The position numbers and the translations under genes were made by a program. Positions 25,992 through 35,500 of a stretch of 56,680 nt of DNA are shown piece by piece (within the stretch, counting starts at the first letter, position 1; the number at the start of each line of letters is the position of its first letter). The stretch is from CAZKYP01 sp964556885. Lineage in GTDB: Bacteria > Planctomycetota > Phycisphaerae > Sedimentisphaerales > Anaerobacaceae. The DNA is taken from positions 1 through 56,680 of the forward strand of contig CAZKYP010000002.1 of NCBI GenBank assembly GCA_964556885.1, in the 5' to 3' direction. The notes below the pieces were generated by a model, which saw only the letters and a program-made list of their open reading frames with translations, had not been told where the DNA came from and searched no databases.

Positions 25992-26954
25992 ATGGAACAT
26001 AAATTCATTAATCAAATCGAACCAGGCGAGTCAATTAACGATATTTACGTCGTAAAAGATCCGATTCTTCGAAGCACTACAAGAGGTGATTTATATATAG
26101 CCATGTTTCTTTCGGACCGCAGCGGGCAATTAAACGGAAGAATGTGGCAGGCAACGGAAACCGTTTATAAATCCCTGCCCAAGCCCGGTTATGTCCACAT
26201 AAACGGCCGCAGTGAACTATATCAGAATAACCTTCAAATCGTTGTTAATAAAATCACGCCTATAGATCCTGAGAAAGTTAATATCGACTATTTCCTTGCA
26301 CGAACGGACAAAGACATCAACAAGATGTTCGCTGAAGTCAAGGAAATGGTCTCTCGGATTAAAAATTCACAACTTAAGGCACTGGTCGAAGCATTTTTGT
26401 CGGACGACTTGCTAATGGAAAAATTCAAAAACGTACCGGGCGGCGTAAAGCTTCATCATGACTATATCGGCGGACTGCTGGAACATACTCACAGCATGCT
26501 GCAAGTCGCTTCGGCCATACTGCCGCTATACCCTGACGTACAGGCCGACCTTGTTTTGGCAGGTGTTTTTCTTCACGACATCGGCAAGACCGAAGAGCTT
26601 TCCTACGATATGGCTTTTTCTTATACGGACTCAGGTCAGTTAATAGGTCATATTGTCAAAAGCGTCCTTATGATAAATCAAAAGGCTGATTTACTCAGAT
26701 CAAAAGGAATCCAAATCGAACAATCTGTACTGGATGCGCTCGAACACATTATCCTGTCGCATCATGGGGAATATGAGTTCGGCTCACCGAAGTTACCTGC
26801 AACGGCCGAGGCCTTTATGGTATATTATATTGACGATTTGGATGCTAAAATGAACCAGGTAACCTCGGCAATTGACGATGAGCCGGGAGATTCCAACTGG
26901 ACTGCCTGGAAAAATGCCCTGCAAACCAAGCTTTACAGGAAACGAATTGACTAA
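25992..26954 (+). CDS. YhaM-like OB-fold/HD-domain 3'-5' exoribonuclease
   Basis: The 320-residue protein has an N-terminal OB-fold nucleic-acid-binding domain (about 12-100; LYIAMFLSDRSGQLNGRMW is the diagnostic strand pattern) and a C-terminal HD domain with HHDYIGGLLEHTHSML, LAGVFLHDIGKTEEL and HIILSHHGEYEFGSPKLP, which holds the metal-binding histidines and aspartates. The arrangement is that of YhaM/CBF1-type 3'-5' exonucleases of RNA turnover. Length is normal (about 310-330). The start has GGAGTG about 6 bp upstream. It is a single-gene unit. Confidence 0.87.
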   Translation: MEHKFINQIEPGESINDIYVVKDPILRSTTRGDLYIAMFLSDRSGQLNGRMWQATETVYKSLPKPGYVHINGRSELYQNNLQIVVNKITPIDPEKVNIDYFLARTDKDINKMFAEVKEMVSRIKNSQLKALVEAFLSDDLLMEKFKNVPGGVKLHHDYIGGLLEHTHSMLQVASAILPLYPDVQADLVLAGVFLHDIGKTEELSYDMAFSYTDSGQLIGHIVKSVLMINQKADLLRSKGIQIEQSVLDALEHIILSHHGEYEFGSPKLPATAEAFMVYYIDDLDAKMNQVTSAIDDEPGDSNWTAWKNALQTKLYRKRID

Positions 26955-27234
26955 AACACCGTCGATTCCGAATATTTTTTAAATAAACCGTCCAAACTCC
27001 CCCCCATATAGTTTGTCCGGTTAGGCATGCTGTATTTGTTCTTGCAAATATATCAACAACATTAAAATCAATGCTCAAAAAAATCTGATTTTTCGAACAC
27101 AAAAAAAATCCTCCCCCCCACATCATATAATATCGACTATTTTCAACCGTAGTGATAATTTTTAGGATGAACGGTGTCAATGGTATGTCACTGATGGTTA
27201 AAAAACCTGCTAACCTGAGTACGCTGAGACAATT

Positions 27235-28053
27235 TTATATGGATTCCCGTTTGATAACAATACCGGAAAATCTCCATATTTTTTCAAATTGTTCATGTGA
27301 CATTGATCTGGCGCCCGTAACAGGATCGGCAACTGTCACTTTATTCTCCGATATCTCAAGCACCGCCAGACAGTGGTCCAGAAGCAAAGCATCCCTGACA
27401 ATCGCCAGTATAATACCGGCACCCTTGAGCTGTTTGACCGATTTAAAGCTGCGATATTGACATTTCAGTCCGGTCGCTCCATAGCGATTTTGCAAAGCCG
27501 ATGAAAGGCAAACCGGAAGAGTACCTGCTATAGGACTCGAATAAGAAAGAACAGCTATTTCTCCCTCTTCCGCAGCAAGGCCGAGTTTTCCAAGAGCTGT
27601 TACCGCAGCCGCCGGACCACACGTATATGACGTCGACTGGCGACAGATTCCATCCGAATCGAATCTGGTCTTAAGATTTGAAAGACGGCTTTTTATCAGA
27701 ACCGGTGCAAAAAACGGCAGGACGGAAAACCATGTCACAAAAATTACCATCAAAATACAAACAAGAATCTTTTCAAGCTCACTCGGCAGACGTGACAATG
27801 GAACCGTTAGGCCCATTGTTACAGCCAGGGAAACAATTACAAATCTGCATCGCCCCGCCGTCATCCAGGAAAACGGCTCTACAAAATATAGTATGTTCTT
27901 ATATCTGGCCAAAGCCAATATTGCTATCAATACACAGGGGAATAAATAACCCAGAATCCACCAGGGCTTTCGAAAACCGGAGATGAATCTTCCCAGAATA
28001 ACTCCCGCAATCGCTATTACAATCACACCAAAAGTTTCAAGCCATGCACTCAT
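27235..28053 (-). CDS. membrane-anchored C39-like cysteine peptidase domain protein
   Basis: The 272-residue protein has about four N-terminal membrane segments within the first 120 residues, then a C39-like papain-fold domain. The catalytic cysteine block is STSYTCGPAAAVTALGKLG near residue 145; the histidine block is LLLDHCLAVLEI near 228, followed by VADPVTG with the conserved Asp. C39 domains cut double-glycine leader peptides and are usually fused to ABC exporters; here there is no ATPase domain and no exporter next door. The role is therefore open: membrane proteolysis or peptide processing. It converges with the YhaM-like gene across a 280-bp gap that shows only homopolymer C and A tracts. 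Confidence 0.75.
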   Translation of the reverse strand: MSAWLETFGVIVIAIAGVILGRFISGFRKPWWILGYLFPCVLIAILALARYKNILYFVEPFSWMTAGRCRFVIVSLAVTMGLTVPLSRLPSELEKILVCILMVIFVTWFSVLPFFAPVLIKSRLSNLKTRFDSDGICRQSTSYTCGPAAAVTALGKLGLAAEEGEIAVLSYSSPIAGTLPVCLSSALQNRYGATGLKCQYRSFKSVKQLKGAGIILAIVRDALLLDHCLAVLEISENKVTVADPVTGARSMSHEQFEKIWRFSGIVIKRESI

Positions 28054-28376
28054 CCACCGTCCCCGGGGTTACTATTATGATAATATATGTTACTAAATTT
28101 ATAATATTAAGTCAAGGAAAAAGTCTTATAACTCTATAATTATCATATATTTGCTCTATGAATTTATCCCGGAACAAGCTCTAATCAATTAGGTATTAAA
28201 ATTTATATAAAAGTGTCCTATTTTTATATGTTTTAAATATATATTTTTTTCAATTTAACATGGACAGTAACTTGATTTCAAGCCATACTATGCCGATAAA
28301 AGAAGTAGCTTAAAATAGTTGTTGACTGTTAAAATACGTAATATGCTCAATTTGTAAGAGAAAGGAGTTTGTTATT
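28054..28376. other. divergent AT-rich intergenic region (323 bp)
   Basis: It lies between the C39-like gene and the Wza-like gene and must drive both. AT content is very high in 28080-28260. Besides the candidate promoter at 28319-28347 and the AGGAG site at 28363-28367, nothing recognisable is seen. Confidence 0.4.
28319..28347 (+). promoter_or_regulatory. possible sigma-70-type promoter of the Wza-like gene
   Basis: TTGTTG at 28319-28324 and TATGCT at 28342-28347 are 17 bp apart and end 30 bp before the ATG, with AGGAG between. The hexamers deviate from consensus. Confidence 0.33.
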
Positions 28377-29132
28377 ATGCGTACTCGAATAACAATAATA
28401 ACGATTTTATCGCTCTTTATGTTTTGCCTGACCGGATGCTTCTCATCTAATCCCAAGGATATTGCCGCATTCATAAAACCACAACAGGTAAATGTAACGG
28501 CTGAAAATTACATACTGCAGCCGCCGGACGAGATCCAGATATTATGCTCAAAAGTCCCGGAATTACATGAGCAAATACAGCAAATCAGGCCGGACGGAAA
28601 AATAAGTTTCGAAGCAGTAGGTGAGATCGAGGCGGCTGGCAAGACTCCAGTTCAGCTTGCCAATTCGATACGCGCCAAGATTTTGGAACTATATAAGTTA
28701 TCGGGCGAAAATCCAATTGACGTTCGTATAACCGTCTTTAGGAGCAAATATGTATATGTCCTTGGGCAGGTAGGAACACCAGGTCCATATCCCTATTCAG
28801 GCCGTGATACTATTTTGTCCCTTCTGTCCCAGGCGGGTCCGACGGTTTTAGCTTGGCAGGGTCGTATTCAGATTATAAGACCTTCGAGTGATAAAAATGT
28901 CGCCCCGAAGATTTTCGAGCTTAATTATGACAAGATGATAGCTCACGGAGACACGAGCAAGAACGTTTTGTTGGAAGAAGGAGATATTATATTCGTACCA
29001 CCGACTATATTGGCAGCCATAGCAATGAAGATAGAAGAATTTGTACGTCCGATCGGCAGTGCCTTCTCAACAGTCAACATAGTCTATGGAACTCCGATGC
29101 GCCCGCTTGGAGATAGAGGAGCACTCCCATGA
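28377..29132 (+). CDS. Wza-like polysaccharide export lipoprotein (Poly_export/SLBB)
   Basis: The 251-residue product begins with a lipoprotein signal peptide; the lipobox is LTGC with Cys21. Next comes the polysaccharide biosynthesis/export domain (ENYILQPPDEIQILC ... IRPDGKISFEAVGEIEAAGKTP) and an SLBB-type segment (YVLGQVGTPGPYPYSGRDTILSLLSQAG). Such proteins form the outer-membrane export channel for capsule or exopolysaccharide. It is shorter than E. coli Wza (about 380 residues), like the compact exporters of exosortase-linked loci. A good AGGAG site precedes ATG. It is the likely export partner of the BY-kinase at 38680-41115. Its 3' end is partly duplicated just downstream. Confidence 0.87.
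   Translation: MRTRITIITILSLFMFCLTGCFSSNPKDIAAFIKPQQVNVTAENYILQPPDEIQILCSKVPELHEQIQQIRPDGKISFEAVGEIEAAGKTPVQLANSIRAKILELYKLSGENPIDVRITVFRSKYVYVLGQVGTPGPYPYSGRDTILSLLSQAGPTVLAWQGRIQIIRPSSDKNVAPKIFELNYDKMIAHGDTSKNVLLEEGDIIFVPPTILAAIAMKIEEFVRPIGSAFSTVNIVYGTPMRPLGDRGALP
29088..29132 (+). repeat. copy 1 of an in-frame imperfect repeat (3' end of the Wza-like gene)
   Basis: It encodes the last residues GTPMRPLGDRGALP and the stop. A diverged second copy lies exactly 75 bp downstream. Confidence 0.7.
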
Positions 29133-29162
29133 AAATATCACACATAACACATGGGCGAAATG

Positions 29163-29204
29163 GGTACTCCGATGTGCCCGCTCGGAAATAGAGGAGTACT
29201 ATAA
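29163..29204 (+). repeat. copy 2 of the imperfect repeat, outside any gene
   Basis: It would encode GTPMCPLGNRGVL followed by TAA. The 35-base core differs from copy 1 at four positions, two of them silent or conservative. The 75-bp offset keeps the same frame as copy 1, but a stop intervenes. Best read as a decayed partial duplication of the Wza-like 3' end. Confidence 0.65.
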
Positions 29205-29279
29205 GGTTCTTTTATCATAGCTAAACCGATCGATTCCGTTTTATGTTGATAACACAGGTAAAATAAAAGAAGTACTTCA

Positions 29280-30095
29280 ATGCTCAGGCAGGAAAAATTA
29301 CGAAAGATTCATATAGCCAGCACAATATGGTTTATCCTGTGTGTTGGCTATATTTTTGTCCTTGGTCTGAGGCAGGCCGGTGTTAAATGGTGGGTAGTAT
29401 TTTCTCTCTCAGGTCACGGGGCTTTAGTAACCTTTATCCTGATTAGTCTTTACCTGTTTGCGATTTTCAGAGGAATCAGCAGCAGTCAAAAAGTAGAATT
29501 GGAACACCCACTGACCAGCACCACTTATTATGCTGTTTTCTATGTCATAACACCTTTTTTAGGCTCGCTTGCAAGCTGTTTTGGAATGGTAGGGGCAAAT
29601 ACGATCAGCCATTTTCTTATAGGAATAGCATTGGGAACTCTGGGCACAACCTTCATGGTCTGGGTAATTATCGATCCGTGTATTGGATTACTGGAAATGC
29701 TGTTGCCCCAAAGCAGAAAAAATCGTACAGTTCGGCTGGCCCAGGCTAAGAAAGAACGTGAAAGGAAACAGACATACAGCGAGCATCTCTTGTCTCAATT
29801 GCAGGAAAAAGAAGATGCAAATCGTCAAAACTGGCAGGAAATATTAAAACCTCACGCTGAAAAGCTTGCAGTTTTGCTGACCTCCGAAAATGCCGATTTC
29901 AAACATGCTGAACGCAATGCCGCCGGTTTGGGCGCCTGCGCTTGGCAGATAGGAGGTATAAACTGTATGCGGGAACTTCGTAATATGGCGTTAAATATCT
30001 GTAAACAAAAGGCTCGTAAACAAGATGTTGTCGATTACATCAGTTTCTGGTGGGACGGCATTGGAAGCTGGAGAGCTCCAACTTTTATTTCATAA
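29280..30095 (+). CDS. four-helix membrane protein of unknown function
   Basis: The 271-residue product is not recognised. It has four membrane segments (about residues 10-32, 40-64, 82-104 and 107-133), a charged probable coiled coil (about 150-185, KKERERKQTYSEHLLSQLQEKED), and a compact C-terminal domain with two cysteines (GACAWQIGGINCMREL). It lies 147 bp after the Wza-like gene in the same direction and is followed by a hairpin that may end its transcript. The position suggests a link to polysaccharide export, but nothing in the sequence proves it. Confidence 0.6.
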   Translation: MLRQEKLRKIHIASTIWFILCVGYIFVLGLRQAGVKWWVVFSLSGHGALVTFILISLYLFAIFRGISSSQKVELEHPLTSTTYYAVFYVITPFLGSLASCFGMVGANTISHFLIGIALGTLGTTFMVWVIIDPCIGLLEMLLPQSRKNRTVRLAQAKKERERKQTYSEHLLSQLQEKEDANRQNWQEILKPHAEKLAVLLTSENADFKHAERNAAGLGACAWQIGGINCMRELRNMALNICKQKARKQDVVDYISFWWDGIGSWRAPTFIS

Positions 30096-30134
30096 AATTT
30101 AATTGCATTAACAGGAACTTCGGAAATAAAAAAA

Positions 30135-30158
30135 GGGCGAAGCAATAATACTTCGCCC
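30135..30158 (-). terminator. intrinsic terminator of the PEP-CTERM gene (possibly bidirectional)
   Basis: GGGCGAAG at 30135-30142 pairs perfectly with CTTCGCCC at 30151-30158 around an eight-base loop. The A run at 30128-30134 becomes a T run after the stem when read on the minus strand, which makes a strong terminator for the gene at 30204-30707. On the plus strand it may also stop transcription from 29280-30095. Confidence 0.85.
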
Positions 30159-30203
30159 TCCTTTGCTTTATAGTTTTTCCCTCTTAATAAACAGGAAAAC
30201 CTT

Positions 30204-30707
30204 TCAGAGTGTTCTTTGCCTTCTCAGCCATCCGACAAGGCTTACCCCAATCGCACTTAGTAAAACTGCACCAGGGGCCGGAACAACGGCGGATCCACCT
30301 TTATCATCAGGTTGGCATACAATATTGCAGTCAGACTTGGGCATATCCACGATTTTTGGGTTTTCACAACCTTTTACAAATATATAATCTCCCATTCCAC
30401 CTCTTATCGGTCCAACCGGCAGGGTCGGATAGTTCGGTTGAAAAGGTTTACCAAACTTCCTTCCATCCCACATCGGCCCGCAAAGGTCATCGAAATCCAT
30501 CATATTCCCAAACTTCCACTCATTGTCTTTCCTGCCAAAATCATCCCATTCCATCCAGTTGTAATTAGGTACAACTATAATAATGATGGGTTGGTTATAC
30601 CACATTTTGACAGGAGGTTTTACTAAATTGCAATCAAACTTGGCCATTGCCGGAACAGCAGACAAAATCAGAACAACTGTTACGCAAACAAAAATTAATT
30701 TTTTCAC
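30204..30707 (-). CDS. secreted PEP-CTERM-type protein with VPAPGA sorting tail
   Basis: The 167-residue protein has a clean signal peptide (MKKLIFVCVTVVLILSAVPA, cleavage near AMA-KF) and a C-terminal exosortase tail: VPAPGA, a hydrophobic helix VLLSAIGVSLVGW, then basic LRRQR. The mature part is rich in aromatic residues, prolines and aspartates, with four to six cysteines, and matches no known domain. The tail marks it as a substrate of an exosortase such as the one at 41239-43263: it would be cut at the motif and moved to the envelope or outside. GTG start with AAGGAG 6-7 bp upstream. TATAAT is present at 30726-30731 (complement) but unusually close to the start. Confidence 0.88.
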   Translation of the reverse strand: MKKLIFVCVTVVLILSAVPAMAKFDCNLVKPPVKMWYNQPIIIIVVPNYNWMEWDDFGRKDNEWKFGNMMDFDDLCGPMWDGRKFGKPFQPNYPTLPVGPIRGGMGDYIFVKGCENPKIVDMPKSDCNIVCQPDDKGGSAVVPAPGAVLLSAIGVSLVGWLRRQRTL

Positions 30708-30819
30708 TTTTTTCTCCTTCCATGGATTATATATTATTGCGTTTTTCCAATCTCCTAAAGATCAACAAATGACCTCCAATTTGAAGGGCTTTGCGCATTA
30801 ACCCTCCGTATATAGAAGG

Positions 30820-31668
30820 TTACAATCTCACTTGTATATATGGAGGGCCGCGGGCTAATTGTACGAAATCAAATGATTCGGAAAAAACGTTGATTAATTT
30901 CAAACAGTAAAATCGTGTATATTGTATGGAATGTTCTGAAAATGATAGCAGAGTGATTATTATCGTTTGTTTTGTCGTAACCGGTTTCTTACTATTCGTT
31001 GAATTACAATATGCATATCCGTATGAATTATCTAATTTCTCTCGATTATCAAAGTTCTTCAATAAATAAGGCGGCAATGGAAATGATATCGCAGATTCGG
31101 GTATACCGGCCAAAAATCTCAATAATCCGATATATCGAGTATCATCTAAATTAACGGGTAACCCATTATTGACAGGTCTATAATACCCATCGTAATTAAA
31201 AGAGAAAAATTCTTCATCGTTTTTATTACTGGACAAACGTGAAACGACATGAGGTAATATATTTAATCCGGTTTGTCCCGCCCATAACAGTCCAATCAAT
31301 GCATTTATCCAGAACCTCCTGTCTCTTACTAATGATATACATACAAAACTCGCAACAACCATCAATAATGCCTTTGGTCCGGCTGGCATCGATTTATAAT
31401 GTAAAATCGAGTCTATTTGTACATCATAATTAACAAAAGGTCTGTTAAATTTGCTTTCAATGTCATTTAATTGATATATATATGGTCCGGTAAGATACCT
31501 TTTTCCCTTTCGATATTGATTATATTCATCCGGATTAAACTGATTAGTCGTTGAGAAAAAAGAATTTTTACTTTCATATATGTCGAATGTTAATGATGCA
31601 TTCGTCGATGATATGATGAAGAAAACTAATAATATAGCCAATCCTTTGATATTCTCAAAAAAATCCAT
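30820..31668 (-). CDS. secreted/membrane protein of unknown function
   Basis: The 282-residue protein is not recognised. It has an N-terminal signal-like helix (GLAILLVFFIISSTNASL) and two adjacent hydrophobic segments at about 95-132. The rest is soluble and rich in Asn, Tyr and Phe, and it ends FDFVQLARGPPYIQVRL. No catalytic motif is visible. The gene is AT-rich compared with its neighbours. A weak GAGAAG site precedes the ATG. The next minus-strand gene ends 502 bp upstream, so it probably has its own promoter. Confidence 0.55.
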   Translation of the reverse strand: MDFFENIKGLAILLVFFIISSTNASLTFDIYESKNSFFSTTNQFNPDEYNQYRKGKRYLTGPYIYQLNDIESKFNRPFVNYDVQIDSILHYKSMPAGPKALLMVVASFVCISLVRDRRFWINALIGLLWAGQTGLNILPHVVSRLSSNKNDEEFFSFNYDGYYRPVNNGLPVNLDDTRYIGLLRFLAGIPESAISFPLPPYLLKNFDNREKLDNSYGYAYCNSTNSKKPVTTKQTIIITLLSFSEHSIQYTRFYCLKLINVFSESFDFVQLARGPPYIQVRL

Positions 31669-32170
31669 GTCTTCTCATGTCTCCATACAGAGCGCACTAC
31701 CACTTGATCACATAACCGGCATGCCACCCTCACACACATCTATCGATGGCTACTCCTTTGTAGCTATGTGTCCAATTAACATTCGATAATAATATGTCTG
31801 TTTCAAATAACAACAGAAAAATCTAAACTAACTAAAAATACGCATATATTTTCGGACGTATGCCCTATGCAGATATTATCGGACATATTTATACAAATAC
31901 TTGAAAGTATCTTAATATTATTTTAAATTTTTTTCGTTACTACATGCAGAAATTGCATGGAAGAAAAGACAAAAGAACTACCTTTACCAGAGTTTGATAT
32001 ATCCTAAGCTGCCAAAAAAAGAAAATTAACATTTCTTATTAACATAGACTTTCAGTATGGTCGGATTTCATAAAGGATTGATATTAACGAATCACTCGCT
32101 GAAATGAAGTATGTGGATTCGGATATGAACTATCGCCTGCGGTTAAAAAAACGGCAGATGCTAATACTTT
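31669..32170. other. 502-bp intergenic region downstream of the LuxR-type gene
   Basis: No gene is supported. A weak minus-strand promoter for the 30820-31668 gene can be drawn (TTGTTA, complement of 31808-31813; TATTAT, complement of 31786-31791; 16-bp spacer). CATGCA and TGCATG around 31943-31960 form a small hairpin. The DNA is AT-rich and may contain remnants of a lost gene. Confidence 0.3.
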
Positions 32171-32518
32171 TCAATCCACTGAAGAAAAATATTGCGTATC
32201 ATCATAGTGCATTAAAAGCTCTCTTACATCCGCAACAAACGTTAACAGCATCGCAATCTTGCTTTTAACATGCACTTTTCGGTAAATATTCCTTGTGTGC
32301 GTTTTTACCGTACCCGGTTTTATCCGCAATTCCTTTGCTATACTGCCATTTCTCAACCCCTGACAAAGCATCTCCGCAATCTGACGCTCGCGAGGTGTTA
32401 GATTGTAACGATTCTGTACATAAGACCACTGTTTGTCCTCAAGCAGAACGCTGTTGGAGCAATTCCCTGAATTTCCCTTGTTGGCGCCTCGCCCGTCTGA
32501 ATTTGGTAACTGTAACAT
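32171..32518 (-). CDS. LuxR-type helix-turn-helix protein without receiver domain
   Basis: The 115-residue protein is nearly all DNA-binding domain. LTPRERQIAEMLCQGLRNGSIAKELRI followed by KPGTVKTHTRNIYRKVHV is the full GerE/LuxR helix-turn-helix (about residues 38-92). There is no receiver, PAS or autoinducer domain, only a 35-residue polar N-terminal tail. It starts two bases after the stop of the 1394-residue TPR protein, whose last codons (GAG GAG GGT) form its ribosome site, so translation is coupled. As last gene of the exosortase operon it probably regulates that operon or the PEP-CTERM genes (inference). Confidence 0.83.
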   Translation of the reverse strand: MLQLPNSDGRGANKGNSGNCSNSVLLEDKQWSYVQNRYNLTPRERQIAEMLCQGLRNGSIAKELRIKPGTVKTHTRNIYRKVHVKSKIAMLLTFVADVRELLMHYDDTQYFSSVD

Positions 32519-32520
32519 GG

Positions 32521-35500
32521 TTAACTACCCTCCTCCGATAACTGTTTAAGCAGATCCTTCGCCTCAGCCAATTCTAAGTCAGATAATCCGCCTATTTCTT
32601 TATTTAAGTTCAAAGCCCGGTTTAATGATTCTAATGCTTTATTCCTTTGCCCATCCTTCGCAAACGCCCTCGCCAAATGAAAATGCGTTGCAACAGCCGA
32701 TGGCATATTGTCCGGATTGAGTTTAATACACTTGCTGAAATCCTGTATTGCTTTATCAAACTCACCAAGCCGGAAATACACCATGCCGCGTGTATCAATA
32801 AGGTCGAAATAGTTGGGTGCTATCTTCAGCCCTTTCTCCGTAAGCTTCAGGGCATCCTGATATTTCCCTTGTTTTTCACACAACAACCAGGCAAGATTAT
32901 TTAGTGCAATGAGATTATCCGGCTCAAGTTTAAGAATGCGAACATAAAGCTCCATTGAATCGGCAGAATTCCCCATCATTTCCTTCAGAATGGCAAGGAT
33001 ATTTAAAGCCTCAGCATTATTTTCTTCGTTACCAAGTATAAGTTTAAGTATCTCTTCCGCCACCTGCCTTGCCTGACCGTCATCAACGGATGCTAAGTCC
33101 CTTGCTATTACAATAGTTATATGACTTCTGTCCTGACGATTCCGGTACCATTCTATAGTTTTTTGCTTTATCTTGTCCCAGAGCAGATCGTCTTTAAGCA
33201 ACTGGACCTGAGTTAATAACGGATTCGGATCATCAGGCTCAGCTTCCATCAGTGAATCAAGCTCATTTAATGCTTCATCTTTATTGCCGTTCTTATATAC
33301 AGCAACAGCCAAAGCCATCATACATTTTCTCTTTTTCGACATATCACTGGCAGTCATTCGTTTTGTGAGTAAATCTATGGCCTTTTGTGATTCTCCAATA
33401 GCGATATATGTATTCGCCAGAAGTGTTGCTGTGTCGATATCGTTCGGGTCCAGCTCACAAAGCAGCTTGAGAGTGGGCACGGCCAGGATCGGCGAGCGAA
33501 CCGCTTCGGAACGGGCTTTCAGCAACAGCAATGACTTATCATTGGGTTTATGAGCAAGACCCAGCATCGCAATATCCACAGCGGCCCCCGGTTGTGCCCG
33601 TCTCAGGGATATATCACCCAATAATACCCACGCATCACTGACTTCCGGATTGGTATTTGTTATCTCCTTAAGAACTAATTCGGCATTCTCAATCGCCGGA
33701 ACCGTTCCCTCAGCAAGCATTGAACGCGCTTTTAGCAAACGCAGTTGCACATCATCCGGATTCGATTTCAATGCCGCCTCAAGCAGTGATCTTGCCTGGG
33801 ATAATCTTGTCGACTCTTCCGATCCATGGAACAAGGAAATTGCTCGTTTCTGTACACGAATATCATTCGGCGATATTGTCAGAGCTTTATCGATATCGGC
33901 AATTGCTTTATCCACCCGCCCCAAGGAACGATTGAAATCGCTGCTTGATATCCACACATCCACATTATTGGGTTCGACAGAAACAGCATGCCCAAAATCG
34001 TCCGCCGCCTTGTCGTTCTGGCCGATTAACGTATAAGTTCTGGCACGAAGAACATATGCAGATGCGTTTTTAAGATTATTAATCATATCATCGCAGAGCC
34101 TCAACGCTTCTTCCGTCTTGTTCTGACGAATATAGAGCTGGACCTGGGCAGCAGTCACCGGGATCGAATCCGGCGCCTTTGTTTTCAATTCGATCAGTAA
34201 CTTGCCGGCTTCTTCAAACTGATTCTGCTGCATTTTAAGTAACGCAAGAGACAAACAGGCCGCCTGGTTATTCGGATCATTAATCAATAAATCTTCGAGA
34301 ATGTCCGAGGCCATATCCAGTTCGCCGTGCCTGAGATAACTTCGCAACTGCAATTTGCTGAGCTCGGGATGGAAAATATCCTGCCTGGAAGCACGACTCA
34401 GAATCTGCTCGGCCTCATCATATTGCCGTGCATTGTAGAGTGCGGCGATGGCAGGAATCAATACACGCAAATCATCCGGAGATCTATTTAATGCCTCTCG
34501 ATATGTTGAAATAGCTAATTGTCCTTCCCCGGCTCGTTCATAAGACCTTGCAAGAAGAACACGACTGGTCTGATCACCGGGATTCGCAAGTAAATTTTCC
34601 TGAAGAAGGGAGACAATCTGGGGATAACGATCCTTAAAATTATCTGTTACGAACCAGAGCCTCGCCTGCTCAAACCGCCATTGCCAGCCTTCTTCGCCAT
34701 CTAAAGATTTGATTTCATCCACTATTTTTTGAGCAACTTCAATATTATTAATAACCTGTTCACATCTCAGAAGACGACGCCTGACAGGGATGTCGTTCGG
34801 AAGCTTTTTTGCCATCGAAGAAAACAGCTCGTACTCCTTTTCATCCTGCTCCCACCTGCCGTAGAAATCGGCAAGCAACAGACACAATTTCCGCAGAACA
34901 AGAGGCTCTTCAATTCGCTCCAGAGCCTCTTTGAGTACAAGCTCACACTCCAAGCGTTCACCCCGTTGATCCCGTAATACAGCAAGATATGTTATAACTT
35001 CCTGGGATTCCGGATATTCCTTTATCATTTCGTTTAATTTTTGTACCGCCTCATCTGTCTTATCCTGGGCGGACAACAGCTCAACTTCGGCAATACCAAC
35101 TGTTACCTGCGAAAGATTGCTTTTCTTCAACTGGGATATCAACTCCTGTGCCTCTGTAAAATCGTGTTGCTGCATTGCCAGGTGAAACTTGAGCATTTTA
35201 ACATTATCATTGATCATGTCATCATTATCCAACGAGGACAGTTGATTCTCCAAATCCTGCAGTATATTCGAATTTATCTGTTCCCGGCTGTCCGAGCTTT
35301 CGGTCAGTAGTTGTATCTGTGCCTGCATATACAACAAAGCAGCATCCCGACTGTTTGGTGCAAGACTCAAAGCCGTAGCCGCCTCCTCTGCCGCCTCCGC
35401 CCAGTTTCCCAATCCAATCAAAAGCTGGGCCAGGGCAATATGACCATTATAATAATCCACATTTTCAAATATAAGTGTGCGCAACTGCTGAATCGCCGAC

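Noticed and set aside
27152..27460. 102-codon plus-strand frame overlapping the end of the C39-like gene
   Set aside because: It overlaps the catalytic domain of a convincing gene on the other strand and shows no family features or ribosome site.
30708..30819. sigma-54-type promoter for the PEP-CTERM gene, as in other PEP-CTERM systems
   Set aside because: No acceptable GG-N10-GC pair with the flanking consensus was found upstream.
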